From Asticcacaulis sp. UBA2476 (GTDB taxonomy: Bacteria; Pseudomonadota; Alphaproteobacteria; Caulobacterales; Caulobacteraceae): DNA of 64,000 nt. The DNA is taken from positions 1-64,000 of the forward strand of contig DDPE01000069.1 in assembly GCA_002342035.1 (NCBI GenBank), read 5' to 3'. Of the stretch, positions 55,723 to 63,918 are shown piece after piece. Position 1 is the first letter of the stretch. Each line of letters starts with the position of its first letter. The notes beneath the pieces were generated by a model. It did no database searches and had not been told where the DNA came from. It saw only the letters and a list, made by a program, of their open reading frames with translations. A program made the position numbers and the translations under genes.

Positions 55723-56439
55723 ATGAAGGTTTCACGTATCTGTCTTGGGGTGGCAGGTTTAGCAGCTTTGTGGCTGGCAGGGTGCAAGACGACGCCTGAG
55801 CCTATTACCACGACGGTATATGTGCCCGTGGTCGTCGCTCCGCCCCCGCCGCCCAGTTCCCTGACACCCCAGCCGATCATGCTGTTCAACATGACCAAGC
55901 AGGGCCGAAAACTATTTGTTCTTAATGATGAATTTCCATTTTGCGATACTGTGACGGGCAAGGTGATCGTGGTGCCCAAGTGGTATGTCACCGACTTCGC
56001 GTCCGTACCCTGGTACGGCCAGGGCGTGGTCAACCCACAGGGCCCAACGGCACGCGCGGCCATCATCCACGACTGGCTTTATACGGTGGGCGAAAAGGGT
56101 AAGCGCCAAGAAGCGGACGATATTTTCTACCGCGCTATGAAAAAGTTCGGGGTATCGGATTTCGAGGCTGGCATTGCCTATAATGCTGTGCGCGCCGGCG
56201 GTGAGCGGGGATATGGGCTGGCCGACGACTGGATGTTTATCGACCCAACCCGCCCACTGGCCAAGCAGCCTGCGCCATTTGGCAAGCCGCGTACCGGCGC
56301 GACCAAGATCATGCCTAAATGCATTGGCTTTGAGACTTTGATTGCCGGGGGCTGGAAAGCCTATCCAATCGCGCGGGCCTCATACGCTGTGCCGCAAATG
56401 CCTATAGCCGCGCCGTCAGGAATGCCAAAAAAACCTTGA
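55723..56439 (+). CDS. DUF1353 domain lipoprotein
   Basis: 238 residues from ATG 55723. Lipoprotein signal GLAALWLAGC, then a Thr/Val/Pro linker and a DUF1353 domain: VPKWYVTDFASVPWYGQGVVNPQGPTARAAIIHDWLYTVG, then RQEADDIFYRAMKKFGV. The Asp/His pattern (TDFAS..P, HDWLY, AD.IF) suggests metal or catalytic use. DUF1353 proteins are mainly known from phages and related elements; this copy is exported and sits in a core region. The last 38 bases overlap the convergent gene. Confidence 0.82.
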   Translation: MKVSRICLGVAGLAALWLAGCKTTPEPITTTVYVPVVVAPPPPPSSLTPQPIMLFNMTKQGRKLFVLNDEFPFCDTVTGKVIVVPKWYVTDFASVPWYGQGVVNPQGPTARAAIIHDWLYTVGEKGKRQEADDIFYRAMKKFGVSDFEAGIAYNAVRAGGERGYGLADDWMFIDPTRPLAKQPAPFGKPRTGATKIMPKCIGFETLIAGGWKAYPIARASYAVPQMPIAAPSGMPKKP

Positions 56440-57076
56440 GCCGACGCATAAGCGGCCCGGTGTGCTTTTGTGCGGCATAGGCTCTCGCCAAAGCCGCGTG
56501 AGTTACCAACGCCACCAGAGACGGCGGAATGTGCCGGAAAGCGGCCTTAGCCTCTGCCCTCAGAGCCTTAAACAATGGGGCTGGCGGTGCGATCATCTGA
56601 CCGGCATGTAGCCTTGCCAGCGCATAATAGCGGGTCGGTTCAGCAAGGGTGGTGGCATCAGCATTGGGGGCAAGCACCTGTGCGGCGATCCGGGCCAGCA
56701 GAACTTCGCTGCGATCGGCAAGCGTCAAAGCGTCTTTGTGGCTTAGGGGCTGCTTATCCAGCAGAACCATCTGCCCCTCGATCAGATCCAGCAGCATCTG
56801 CCCATCAAGGGCATAGCGTCCGAACATATCCTCAAGCGCGGCACTCAAGGGGTGATAGCGCACAGGGGCACCCGCCATGATTTCTTCAACCGCTTCATAC
56901 CACCAGCGCAGACGGATTTCGCCCATAAGCGGCTGGGTCACCCGCTCAGGCACTTCACGCAAAACGTCAAAAAACGCATATAACGTACGGATATCGGCGC
57001 GCTTAACCGCATCATCGATAAAGGCCGAAGACAGTAGAAAGTCTTCGTTTTTTACGGTCAGATCGTCATCAGACAT
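56402..57076 (-). CDS. Squalene/phytoene synthase-like protein
   Basis: 224 residues. Block LYAFFDVLREVPERVTQPLMGEIRLRWWYEAVEEI matches the isoprenoid synthase-like family of alphaproteobacteria (related to mitochondrial NDUFAF6), not true phytoene synthases: the Asp-rich DxxxD motifs of active synthases are not evident. It may be an assembly factor or a non-enzymatic relative. Position beside trmFO is common in related genomes as I recall. Confidence 0.72.
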   Translation of the reverse strand: MSDDDLTVKNEDFLLSSAFIDDAVKRADIRTLYAFFDVLREVPERVTQPLMGEIRLRWWYEAVEEIMAGAPVRYHPLSAALEDMFGRYALDGQMLLDLIEGQMVLLDKQPLSHKDALTLADRSEVLLARIAAQVLAPNADATTLAEPTRYYALARLHAGQMIAPPAPLFKALRAEAKAAFRHIPPSLVALVTHAALARAYAAQKHTGPLMRRLKVFLAFLTARL

Positions 57077-57087
57077 AAGGACTAAAA

Positions 57088-57702
57088 CTATCCAAACAGG
57101 GTCTGATACATGGCCATGACCGCCAGCATCGGCAGCGACAGCAGCACATTTATCCGTGAAAACCGCATGGCCTTGAGGGCGGCTGCGGCCTTGGCTTCCG
57201 GCGTCGTTTCACGGATGCCGAGCGCAATGCGCTGCGCCGGCCAGATGACATGCCAGACATTAAAGAACATGATCAGGGCCAGCCACATGCCAATACCGAT
57301 AAAGGCCAGCGGCAAATCAGCCGGATAGAACCCGCCCGCAAAGCCAAAACTCAAAGCCTCCGCAATATAGCCCCGCGCCCAAGCCAGTCCCAAACCAGCG
57401 ATCACGGTAAACAGGGCCGAATAGCGGAACCAGAACAGGGCTTCGGGAGCGATATATTTGGTGACAGCCGGTTTCATTTCGGCCGGAATTTCAGGCATGA
57501 CCCGCATCTGCACGAAGTTGAAATAGTAAAGCAATCCCACCCACATGATGCCGAAAATTACATGCAGCCAGCGTAAAACCCCGATAAGGAAGATCAGGTC
57601 AAAACCGCCCGCACTGTGCATCCCAAGGCCCACGATCATGATGATCGCCAGCACCATACTGAAGATCAGGGTCGCCGTCAGATTATTGAGAATTTTCAGC
57701 AT
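57088..57702 (-). CDS. PuuD-like urate hydroxylase membrane domain without cytochrome c
   Basis: 204 residues from ATG 57702, six or so helices. Histidine-bearing segments GVLRWLHVIFGIMWVGLLYYFNFVQ and FFNVWHVIWPAQR match the membrane part of PuuD/DUF989 proteins. The C-terminal cytochrome c domain of full urate hydroxylases is absent. No purine genes are nearby. It may bind heme and transfer electrons, but urate as substrate is not supported. An in-frame upstream start at 57762 is less likely. Confidence 0.75.
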   Translation of the reverse strand: MLKILNNLTATLIFSMVLAIIMIVGLGMHSAGGFDLIFLIGVLRWLHVIFGIMWVGLLYYFNFVQMRVMPEIPAEMKPAVTKYIAPEALFWFRYSALFTVIAGLGLAWARGYIAEALSFGFAGGFYPADLPLAFIGIGMWLALIMFFNVWHVIWPAQRIALGIRETTPEAKAAAALKAMRFSRINVLLSLPMLAVMAMYQTLFG

Positions 57703-57712
57703 GGTTCCACCC

Positions 57713-57768
57713 AAATAAAAAACCCGTGGCAAGCATAGAGGGATTTGCCCCCGACTGACCACAGGTTT
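57713..57768 (-). terminator. Probable terminator after secF
   Basis: On the minus strand AAACCTGTGG pairs with CCACGGGTTT (one T-G wobble) across a 29-base loop and is followed by TTTATTT. Confidence 0.55.
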
Positions 57769-57783
57769 CTGATAGCGTTCAGT

Positions 57784-58761
57784 TTAGCGCTTGCCTTTGA
57801 AACCGCCCATATCGACGATTTCAGCATCGGCATCGTTACGATTAACACCCCAGATCAGAATGACGGGTGCTGCCACATAGATCGACGAATAGGTGCCGAT
57901 AATGATCCCGAACATCAGCGCGACCGAGAAACTGAACAGAGCCTCACCGCCCAGAATAGCCAGACCCAGCAAGGCCATGATGGCCGTCACACCGGTGATG
58001 ATCGTACGTGACAAGGTTTCATTGATCGACAGATCAATAACGTCACCCAACGGCAGTTTCTTATATTTACGCAGGTTTTCCCGCAGACGGTCAAACACAA
58101 CGACGGTATCGTTCATCGAATACCCAATGATGGTCAGGATCGCTGCCACCGCCGTCAGGGTAAACTCGAGATCGAACAAGGCAAACAGACCGAACGTCAG
58201 AATAACGTCGTGCAGCAAACCAATCGCCGCCCCCAAGCCGAACTGCCATTCAAACCGGAACCAGATGTAGACCATCATCAGGCCGATCGCCATAAACAGG
58301 GCCACAACGCCCCCCGTCAGCAATTCGCCGGAAACTTTGGGGCCTACGACTTCGGTACGGGTATATTGAGCCCCTTCAAACTGACCCGACAGGTGAGTTT
58401 TGATTTCTTCAACCTTCTGGGCCGGGTTGCCACCTTCGGGGGTTTCAAACCTTATCATGGCGGCGGTGTTGTTTTCACCGACACCTTGGACCTGCACGTC
58501 ATGCAGCCCCTCATCACCCGTCAGGGCGCCGCGCAGTTTAGCCAGATCGACAGACTTACCGCCCAGATTCATTTCAAGGACAGTCCCGCCCTTGAAATCG
58601 ACGCCGCAATTAAGGCCGCCGCAGGGGCCTTCAAACGGAATCAGGGTCAGGGCCATAGACCCGATGACCGCAACAACCGATATGATCGCCGCGATTTTCG
58701 AGAAGGCAACGAACCTGAAGTTCGTTTTTGCCGGCAAAAGTTTAATAAGTGGCCAAGCCAT
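57784..58761 (-). CDS. secF: Protein translocase subunit SecF
   Basis: 325 residues, six helices. CGVDFKGGTVLEMNL near the N-terminus, then a periplasmic domain and ALFDLEFTLTAVAAILTIIGYSMNDTVVVFDRLREN, the RND-like signature with DTVVVFDR. SecDF uses the proton gradient to pull exported proteins out of SecYEG. It follows secD with 18 bases between; one operon. Confidence 0.97.
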   Translation of the reverse strand: MAWPLIKLLPAKTNFRFVAFSKIAAIISVVAVIGSMALTLIPFEGPCGGLNCGVDFKGGTVLEMNLGGKSVDLAKLRGALTGDEGLHDVQVQGVGENNTAAMIRFETPEGGNPAQKVEEIKTHLSGQFEGAQYTRTEVVGPKVSGELLTGGVVALFMAIGLMMVYIWFRFEWQFGLGAAIGLLHDVILTFGLFALFDLEFTLTAVAAILTIIGYSMNDTVVVFDRLRENLRKYKKLPLGDVIDLSINETLSRTIITGVTAIMALLGLAILGGEALFSFSVALMFGIIIGTYSSIYVAAPVILIWGVNRNDADAEIVDMGGFKGKR

Positions 58762-58779
58762 GTATGTACTCCTTGGCGC

Positions 58780-60378
58780 TTAAATCGGAAGTTTTTTGGG
58801 GCGGGCGGATCGATACCACCACACCAGCAGGATCTGCGTCACGAACACCGCCGAGAACACCGAGGTGATGACCCCCAGCGACAGCGTCCAGGCAAAGCCG
58901 CGTACCGGCCCGGCCCCGAACGCAAACATGATCAATGCCGCCCCAAGGGTGGTAATGTTCGCATCCAGAATGGTTTCAATCGCGCGCGAGAACCCGGCGT
59001 CGAGCGCACCAATGACGCTGCGTCCGGCAGCCGCTTCATCACGCATCCGCTCATAGATCAGCACGTTGGCGTCCACCGCCATGGCAAGAGTCAGGATTAA
59101 TCCCGCAATACCCGGCAGGGTCAGGGTCGCCTGAGTGACCGACATGCCCGCGACCAGCAGGGTTAGGTTGACCAAAAGGGCCGCCACCGAAATCCCGCCA
59201 AACAGGAAGCCGTAAGCCAGGATCATGAAGATCACGACCGAAATGAACGCGATCAGGGTCGAGAACTGACCCTTGGCGACCGAATCGGCCCCCAGTTCAG
59301 CGCCGACGGTCTTTTGTTCTTCGACCTTAAGCGGTGCGGGCAGCGCCCCACCTTTCAGGACATTGACCAGTTCGGAGGCCTCCTGAGTGGAGAAGGTGCC
59401 GGTAATCTGCCCCGAACCGCCGGTGATGGCGGACTGAATGGTTGGAGCCGATACAATCTTTCCGTCCAGAATGATGGCAAAACGCTTACCAATGTTTTGA
59501 GCCGTGGCATCACCAAACTTACGTGCGCCCTGCCCGTCAAAACGGAAGTCAATGGCGGGACGATTATACTGATCCGTGCCCACCGACGCACTGGTCAGGT
59601 TATCACCGGACACCAGCACACGCTTTTTGACCACCAGATAAGGCTCGCCCGGATTTTCGGAAATCAGTAATTCTGATCCCGGCGGCACACGCCCCGCCTG
59701 AGCATCCGCAGGCGAAATGGTTTCATCGACCATCTGAAAGGTCAGTTTGGCGGTTTGACCGATCACGCGCTTGAGCTGCTCCGGATCGGATTCGCCCGGT
59801 GCCTGCACCACGATGCGGTTAGCGCCCTGACGCAGGATCGTTGGCTCCTTAGTGCCCAGACTGTCGACCCGGCGGCGCACGATCTCGATTGACGTATCCA
59901 CGGCTGAGGCCGCATCCGCGCGGCGACCATCGGGCGTAAATTTTAGGGAAATCGTCTGATTATCCCCGCGGACGACGTTGATATCGCGAATAGATGGATT
60001 TTTCGGCAAAGGTTGCGGCAGACGCTGCAATTCCGTCAGGGCCGTCTCGAACTGCGCCGCATCGGTAATGCGCACATTGACAGCTTCGGAGGTGGCCGCA
60101 AGCCCGCTGAAATTGATCGACTTTTGACGCAAGGTTGAGCGCACGTCTTCGGTCAGGTTAGCGGTCTTTTCCCGCGCCAGCGCATCCGTATCGACCTCAA
60201 GCAGCAGGTACGACCCGCCCTGAAGGTCAAGGCCCAGATTGAGCACCTGAGACGGCAGGTAATAGCGCGCCATAGTCTCGCGCATGTCTTGCGGCAGGAA
60301 GTTTGGCAGCGAATAAAATATGCCGAAGACTGTGGCGATAATCACCATCCATATCTTCCAGCGGGAAAATTCCATCAT
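58780..60378 (-). CDS. secD: Protein translocase subunit SecD
   Basis: 532 residues. N-terminal helix (WKIWMVIIATVFGIFYSLPNF), LGLDLQGGSYLLLEVD, a large periplasmic domain, then helices with GIAGLILTLAMAVDANVLIYERMRDE (the DxN proton-path block). Start at ATG 60378 or 60375. It lies downstream of yajC, behind a terminator-like hairpin. Confidence 0.97.
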   Translation of the reverse strand: MMEFSRWKIWMVIIATVFGIFYSLPNFLPQDMRETMARYYLPSQVLNLGLDLQGGSYLLLEVDTDALAREKTANLTEDVRSTLRQKSINFSGLAATSEAVNVRITDAAQFETALTELQRLPQPLPKNPSIRDINVVRGDNQTISLKFTPDGRRADAASAVDTSIEIVRRRVDSLGTKEPTILRQGANRIVVQAPGESDPEQLKRVIGQTAKLTFQMVDETISPADAQAGRVPPGSELLISENPGEPYLVVKKRVLVSGDNLTSASVGTDQYNRPAIDFRFDGQGARKFGDATAQNIGKRFAIILDGKIVSAPTIQSAITGGSGQITGTFSTQEASELVNVLKGGALPAPLKVEEQKTVGAELGADSVAKGQFSTLIAFISVVIFMILAYGFLFGGISVAALLVNLTLLVAGMSVTQATLTLPGIAGLILTLAMAVDANVLIYERMRDEAAAGRSVIGALDAGFSRAIETILDANITTLGAALIMFAFGAGPVRGFAWTLSLGVITSVFSAVFVTQILLVWWYRSARPKKLPI

Positions 60379-60443
60379 AGCGTTTGCGCCCTTTGAAGGC
60401 TTTTCGGGACAAACCGCGCGGTTCGCCCCTCCTTTTAATATTC

Positions 60444-60481
60444 ACAAAAAACAAGCCCCTGCGGGACACGCAGGGGCTTTG
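60444..60481 (-). terminator. Intrinsic terminator between yajC and secD
   Basis: On the minus strand AAGCCCCTGCG, loop TGTCC, CGCAGGGGCTT (11 bp, perfect) followed by GTTTTTTG. yajC would thus end here, while secD needs its own promoter or read-through. Confidence 0.75.
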
Positions 60482-60494
60482 ATATTTAAGGCGA

Positions 60495-60854
60495 TTAAGC
60501 GGCCTTGGAATCGTTGGCCGGCGCAGGCTCACCCTTGGTGCGGATTTCAGTAATGAAGCTCTTGACCACGCGCACGTTCACGCCGGTTGCGATTTCAACC
60601 ATGACCTCGGCATCCTCGACGCGGGTAACCTTGCCGATCATACCGTTGGACAAAACCACCGTGTCGTTGCGCTTTATGGCCGCGATCTGGGCCTGATGCT
60701 CCTTGGCGCGCTTTTGCTGCGGGCGCAGGACGAGGAAATACATCAGGGCGAAAATACCGATCAGTGGCAGGAAGCTGGTGAAAGCGCTGGCCAGACCACC
60801 AGAGGCGGCGGCAGTATCGGTGGCGGCTTGGGCAAAGGCAGGTGTGGCGAACAC
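60495..60854 (-). CDS. yajC: Sec translocase auxiliary protein YajC
   Basis: 119 residues. The start is GTG 60854 with AGGAG 6 bases upstream; the longer frame to 60920 is not supported. One membrane helix (LIGIFALMYFLVLRPQQKRAKEHQAQI) followed by a small cytosolic domain with KRNDTVVLSNGMIGKVTRV, the YajC pattern. YajC associates with SecDF. Part of dipM-like/yajC/secDF order seen in Caulobacterales. Confidence 0.94.
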   Translation of the reverse strand: MFATPAFAQAATDTAAASGGLASAFTSFLPLIGIFALMYFLVLRPQQKRAKEHQAQIAAIKRNDTVVLSNGMIGKVTRVEDAEVMVEIATGVNVRVVKSFITEIRTKGEPAPANDSKAA

Positions 60855-60962
60855 AAGTGTCTCCTGAAAAATAAGGTGCCAAATCCGCCACGGCCTCACC
60901 GCGCGGATTTCAGCGTTCAAGACTACATAAGGCCAAGTTTCAAAAGGTCAATGGGGGATAGC

Positions 60963-62147
60963 TTATGGCAGAACCAGATTGGGATCGATCGGCTTTGCGA
61001 TTTCGGTCGACGGCGTATAGCGAATCTCAAAATGCAGTTGCGGCTTTTCCACAGCTCCGGTCTTACCGACCCGGCCGATGACCTCGCCCTTCTGGATCTT
61101 TTGATTGGTTTTCACGTCCATCTTATCGAGGTGAGAATAGCCGGTATACCAGCCATTGCCATGCTGGACATAGATGGTGTTGCCCAGTTCCTTGACGTGA
61201 CCGCCGACATAGACCACCTCGCCGTCAGCCGCGGCACGAACCTCAGCCCCTTCGGAGGCGCCGATGTTGATGCCGTCATTGCGAACATTGGGCCCAAGCT
61301 GACCATAAGGCACCAAAAGCGGCCCCTTGACCGGCCACAGGAAGCGCCCTTTGCCCATCTGCGCCAAGGTCGATGAGGTCGGGAAGGTTCCGGCCTTAGC
61401 GACCACAGGCTTATTCACAGCTGTATCCACAGGTTTTTCCACCGGTTTAGCCACAGGGGCCGTGGTGGTAGTTACGGTCGTCGTCGTGGGCTTGGCGGGC
61501 TCAGATACTGCTACGGTCGTTGTAACCTTAACTTCTGGCTTTGGTGTTGTGGGTGTAGCCGGCTTAGGTTGCGCCACAGCAACCGTTGTCACCACCTTGG
61601 CCGGAGCCGGGCCGGTGGCATGGGCCACAGCCCCTGCGTCCTTGGCGGCATCCGGTAATTTAAGCTTTTGACCGATCGACAGGCCCGCCCCTTCGGCCAG
61701 ACCATTGTGCGTCATCAGGGTTTTAAGCGGCACACCGAAACGGCGCGAAATACCATAAAGCGTGTCCTTGGCCTGAACGGTATAAACATAGGTTGTTTTC
61801 GTGGTCGCTACGGGCTTTGCCGCCGTAACCGTTTGAGGCACCGCAGGCTTTAGGGTCGCCGCCGCAGGGGCTGGTGCGGGCGTGGGCAAAGCGGCCAGTG
61901 GGGCCGACGTTATCTGACCGCTGGGGGCGGCCACAGGGGCAGCCTCTACCGGGGCCGCCGCCTGTGGTGAAGCCGCAGGCACGCTACCCATCGGATGGGG
62001 GGCCGTCGCGGGCGGACGATCCTGCATATAGATCGGATATTTCGGCTCAGCATTTTGCATCGACGCGCACGCCGACAGGGTCATAACCCCCATGGCCGTA
62101 ACGGCGGTTGTGTTAACAATCCTAGAGACAGCTTTGAAATGGTGCAT
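60963..62147 (-). CDS. DipM-like LysM-LytM lipoprotein with a degenerate peptidase domain
   Basis: 394 residues from ATG 62147 (AGAGGG upstream). Lipoprotein signal with LSAC; a Pro/Ala-rich linker; one LysM domain (YTVQAKDTLYGISRRFGVPLKTLMTHNGL); a long Thr/Val/Pro/Lys linker with repeated TTVAV; and a C-terminal LytM/M23 domain. The zinc ligands are missing: RNDGINIG in place of a HxGxD site and PQLHFEI in place of HLHFEI. Such proteins (DipM in Caulobacter, NlpD/EnvC in enterics) activate amidases during division. Caulobacter DipM, as recalled, has four LysM domains, so this is a shortened relative if homologous. Confidence 0.82.
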   Translation of the reverse strand: MHHFKAVSRIVNTTAVTAMGVMTLSACASMQNAEPKYPIYMQDRPPATAPHPMGSVPAASPQAAAPVEAAPVAAPSGQITSAPLAALPTPAPAPAAATLKPAVPQTVTAAKPVATTKTTYVYTVQAKDTLYGISRRFGVPLKTLMTHNGLAEGAGLSIGQKLKLPDAAKDAGAVAHATGPAPAKVVTTVAVAQPKPATPTTPKPEVKVTTTVAVSEPAKPTTTTVTTTTAPVAKPVEKPVDTAVNKPVVAKAGTFPTSSTLAQMGKGRFLWPVKGPLLVPYGQLGPNVRNDGINIGASEGAEVRAAADGEVVYVGGHVKELGNTIYVQHGNGWYTGYSHLDKMDVKTNQKIQKGEVIGRVGKTGAVEKPQLHFEIRYTPSTEIAKPIDPNLVLP

Positions 62148-62295
62148 GATCTTGCCCTCTCCGATCCTGAAAGACACGTAAGTCGCGACATAGTTATCAA
62201 TCATGGCTAACGAATCGTTACCTTTGCGCCATTCGCGGTAATAAACCGTCAATAATTACCGCCCTGCCCTACATTAAACTTACTTAACTGGCCTG

Positions 62296-62312
62296 CTGGC
62301 ACGAATGATGCT
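62296..62312 (+). promoter_or_regulatory. Near-consensus sigma-54 promoter
   Basis: CTGGCACGAATGATGCT: GG at 62298-62299 and GC at 62310-62311 are 10 bases apart. It matches TGGCACG-N4-TTGCW with one mismatch (ATGC for TTGC). No plus-strand protein gene follows; the next feature is the terminator at 62441-62474. Confidence 0.6.
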
Positions 62313-62322
62313 AGTAAATATA

Positions 62323-62474
62323 TAACACCGTTATTGAATGTAACCCTGGGTTACATTTTCAAGTTTGAAGAGGGGGCTTCTTATGGGGGCGTACCACTTC
62401 AAAGCATGGAGATCACTCACTCTGGTCTCCGGATTAACTTATCCCCCTGTCATCCGGCAGGGGGATCTCTTTTT
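62323..62474 (+). ncRNA. Candidate sigma-54-dependent small RNA (about 150 nt)
   Basis: Lies in the 326-base gap between the DipM-like gene and pcm, bounded by a sigma-54 promoter 12 bases upstream and an intrinsic terminator at its end. It can fold into a 5' palindrome TGTAACCC-T-GGGTTACA (62339-62355), a G-rich stretch (GAAGAGGGGGCTTC), a hairpin GGAGA/TCTCC and the terminator stem. No convincing ORF. It reads away from the DipM-like gene and stops at the pcm stop codon. Confidence 0.45.
62441..62474 (+). terminator. Intrinsic terminator
   Basis: ATCCCCCTG (62441-62449) pairs with CAGGGGGAT (62458-62466), loop of 8, then CTCTTTTT. The tail is T-rich only on the plus strand, so it ends plus-strand transcription rather than pcm. 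Confidence 0.65.
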
Positions 62475-63130
62475 CAGGCGTCCTTAGCGACCCCTTCGAG
62501 CAGCGGCACAAAGCGCACCTCGCCCAAATCCTCAACCTCATAGTGGTCATCTTTGGTGCGGGTATAGCGCAGCAGTTGCTGCACCGATCCGCGCCCTTGC
62601 GGGGCGACCATGACCCCATTGATCTTAAGCTGCGACAACAGCGGATGCGGCTCATCAGGAAGTGCGGCGGTCACCAGTATCCGGTCAAACGGTGCCTGCT
62701 CCGGCCAGCCGTCCCAGCCATCGCCGTAGCGGTAGATGATATTTTCCAACATCAGCCGCTTATGGCGGATTTCCGCCTCCAACATCAGCGAACGATAGCG
62801 CTCAATGGTATAAACATAACGGCACAGCCGCGACAGGATCGCCGTCTGATAGCCCGACCCCGTGCCGATCTCCAGCACCCGGTGGCGGGCCTCCAGCTTC
62901 AACGATTGCGTCATTAGGGCGACAATATAGGGCTGGGAGATAGTCTGCCCCGCCGCGATCGGGATTGCTGAATCTTCCCATGAACGGTCGAGGAACAACT
63001 CCGGCACAAACAGATCACGCGGCGTATATTCCATGGCGTGCAGCAGACGCGATTCAGAAATCCCCTGCGCTTTCAGACTATTCAGCAACCGATGCAGGCG
63101 GGTTTCGGGAACATCATCCTCTTCGCTCAT
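62474..63130 (-). CDS. pcm: Protein-L-isoaspartate O-methyltransferase
   Basis: 218 residues. Repairs isoaspartyl residues in aged proteins. SAM motif I VLEIGTGSGYQTAILSRL is intact, in contrast to the paralogue at 36883-37512. N-terminal block ESRLLHAMEYTPRDLFVPEL and AIPIAAGQTISQPYIVALMTQ are the family pattern; VTAALPDEPHPLLSQL follows. It overlaps surE by 4 bases, forming the usual surE-pcm pair. Confidence 0.96.
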   Translation of the reverse strand: MSEEDDVPETRLHRLLNSLKAQGISESRLLHAMEYTPRDLFVPELFLDRSWEDSAIPIAAGQTISQPYIVALMTQSLKLEARHRVLEIGTGSGYQTAILSRLCRYVYTIERYRSLMLEAEIRHKRLMLENIIYRYGDGWDGWPEQAPFDRILVTAALPDEPHPLLSQLKINGVMVAPQGRGSVQQLLRYTRTKDDHYEVEDLGEVRFVPLLEGVAKDA

Positions 63131-63918
63131 GACGCCACCTCGATCTTTTTCGGGGCCGCTCCGCCGAGGGTTTTGCGCAAATGATGGAAGGTCTCATAGT
63201 GCGTCAGATCAAGATGCAGCGGCGTCACTGAAATCCGGTTATCGGCCACGGCCTTAAGGTCAGTGCCGTCCACCAGCGTATGTTCCAGATTATGGAAATT
63301 CATCCAGTAATAGTCCCGCCCGCGCGGATCGACCCTCTTGACGGCGTGCATTTCATGCAGATCACGAAAGCCTTGCTTAGTCACTTCAACACCGGTCACC
63401 GCCTCAGCATCACAATCGGGGAAGTTGATATTGATGACAATATCCTTGGGCCAGCCATGTTCCAACAGGTTGGAAATCACCGGCGCACCATAGGCCACCG
63501 CAGACGACCACTGCGCCTCAACATCAATATCGAAATCAAGGCACTGCGACAGGGCAATCGACGGCACCCCCAGCGACATGCCTTGCAAGGCACCGGCGAC
63601 CGTGCCCGACAGCGTCACATCCTGCGCCAGATTGAACCCGCGATTAACCCCCGACAGCACCAGATCAGGCGGCGACGAGAGCAGGTCATTGATGGCAATC
63701 TGCACGCAGTCGGTCGGCGTGCCACTCACCGCATAGACCTGATGGTCGATCCGCTTGGCCCGCAGCGGTTCATGCAGGGTGATCCCCCGCCCCTTACCGG
63801 ACTGCTCGGTCAGCGGCGCGCAGATCCACACATCGTCGGACAGGGCATGGGCGATATCACGCAGGACCTTAAGGCCGTAAGCCTCGATGCCATCGTCATT
63901 GGTTAACAAAATACGCAT
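63127..63918 (-). CDS. surE: 5'/3'-nucleotidase SurE
   Basis: 263 residues from ATG 63918 (GAAGG 4-5 bases upstream). N-terminal MRILLTNDDGIEAYGL holds the metal-binding DD pair; SGTPTDCVQIA and VLSGVNRGFN are SurE signatures. Dephosphorylates nucleoside monophosphates, linked with stationary-phase survival. The frame stays open upstream to the window edge, but the family start is at 63918. A GC-rich hairpin lies upstream at 63955-63972. Confidence 0.96.
   Translation of the reverse strand: MRILLTNDDGIEAYGLKVLRDIAHALSDDVWICAPLTEQSGKGRGITLHEPLRAKRIDHQVYAVSGTPTDCVQIAINDLLSSPPDLVLSGVNRGFNLAQDVTLSGTVAGALQGMSLGVPSIALSQCLDFDIDVEAQWSSAVAYGAPVISNLLEHGWPKDIVININFPDCDAEAVTGVEVTKQGFRDLHEMHAVKRVDPRGRDYYWMNFHNLEHTLVDGTDLKAVADNRISVTPLHLDLTHYETFHHLRKTLGGAAPKKIEVAS

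Noticed and set aside
58210..59100. Long open frame on the plus strand opposite secF and secD (296 codons)
   Set aside because: Composition is that of an antisense shadow of a GC-rich gene, has no recognisable domain or ribosome site, and both opposing genes are certain.
62334..62543. 69-codon plus-strand frame in the pcm/DipM-like gap
   Set aside because: Starts with TTG without a ribosome site, runs through the terminator hairpin and into pcm antisense; better read as non-coding RNA.
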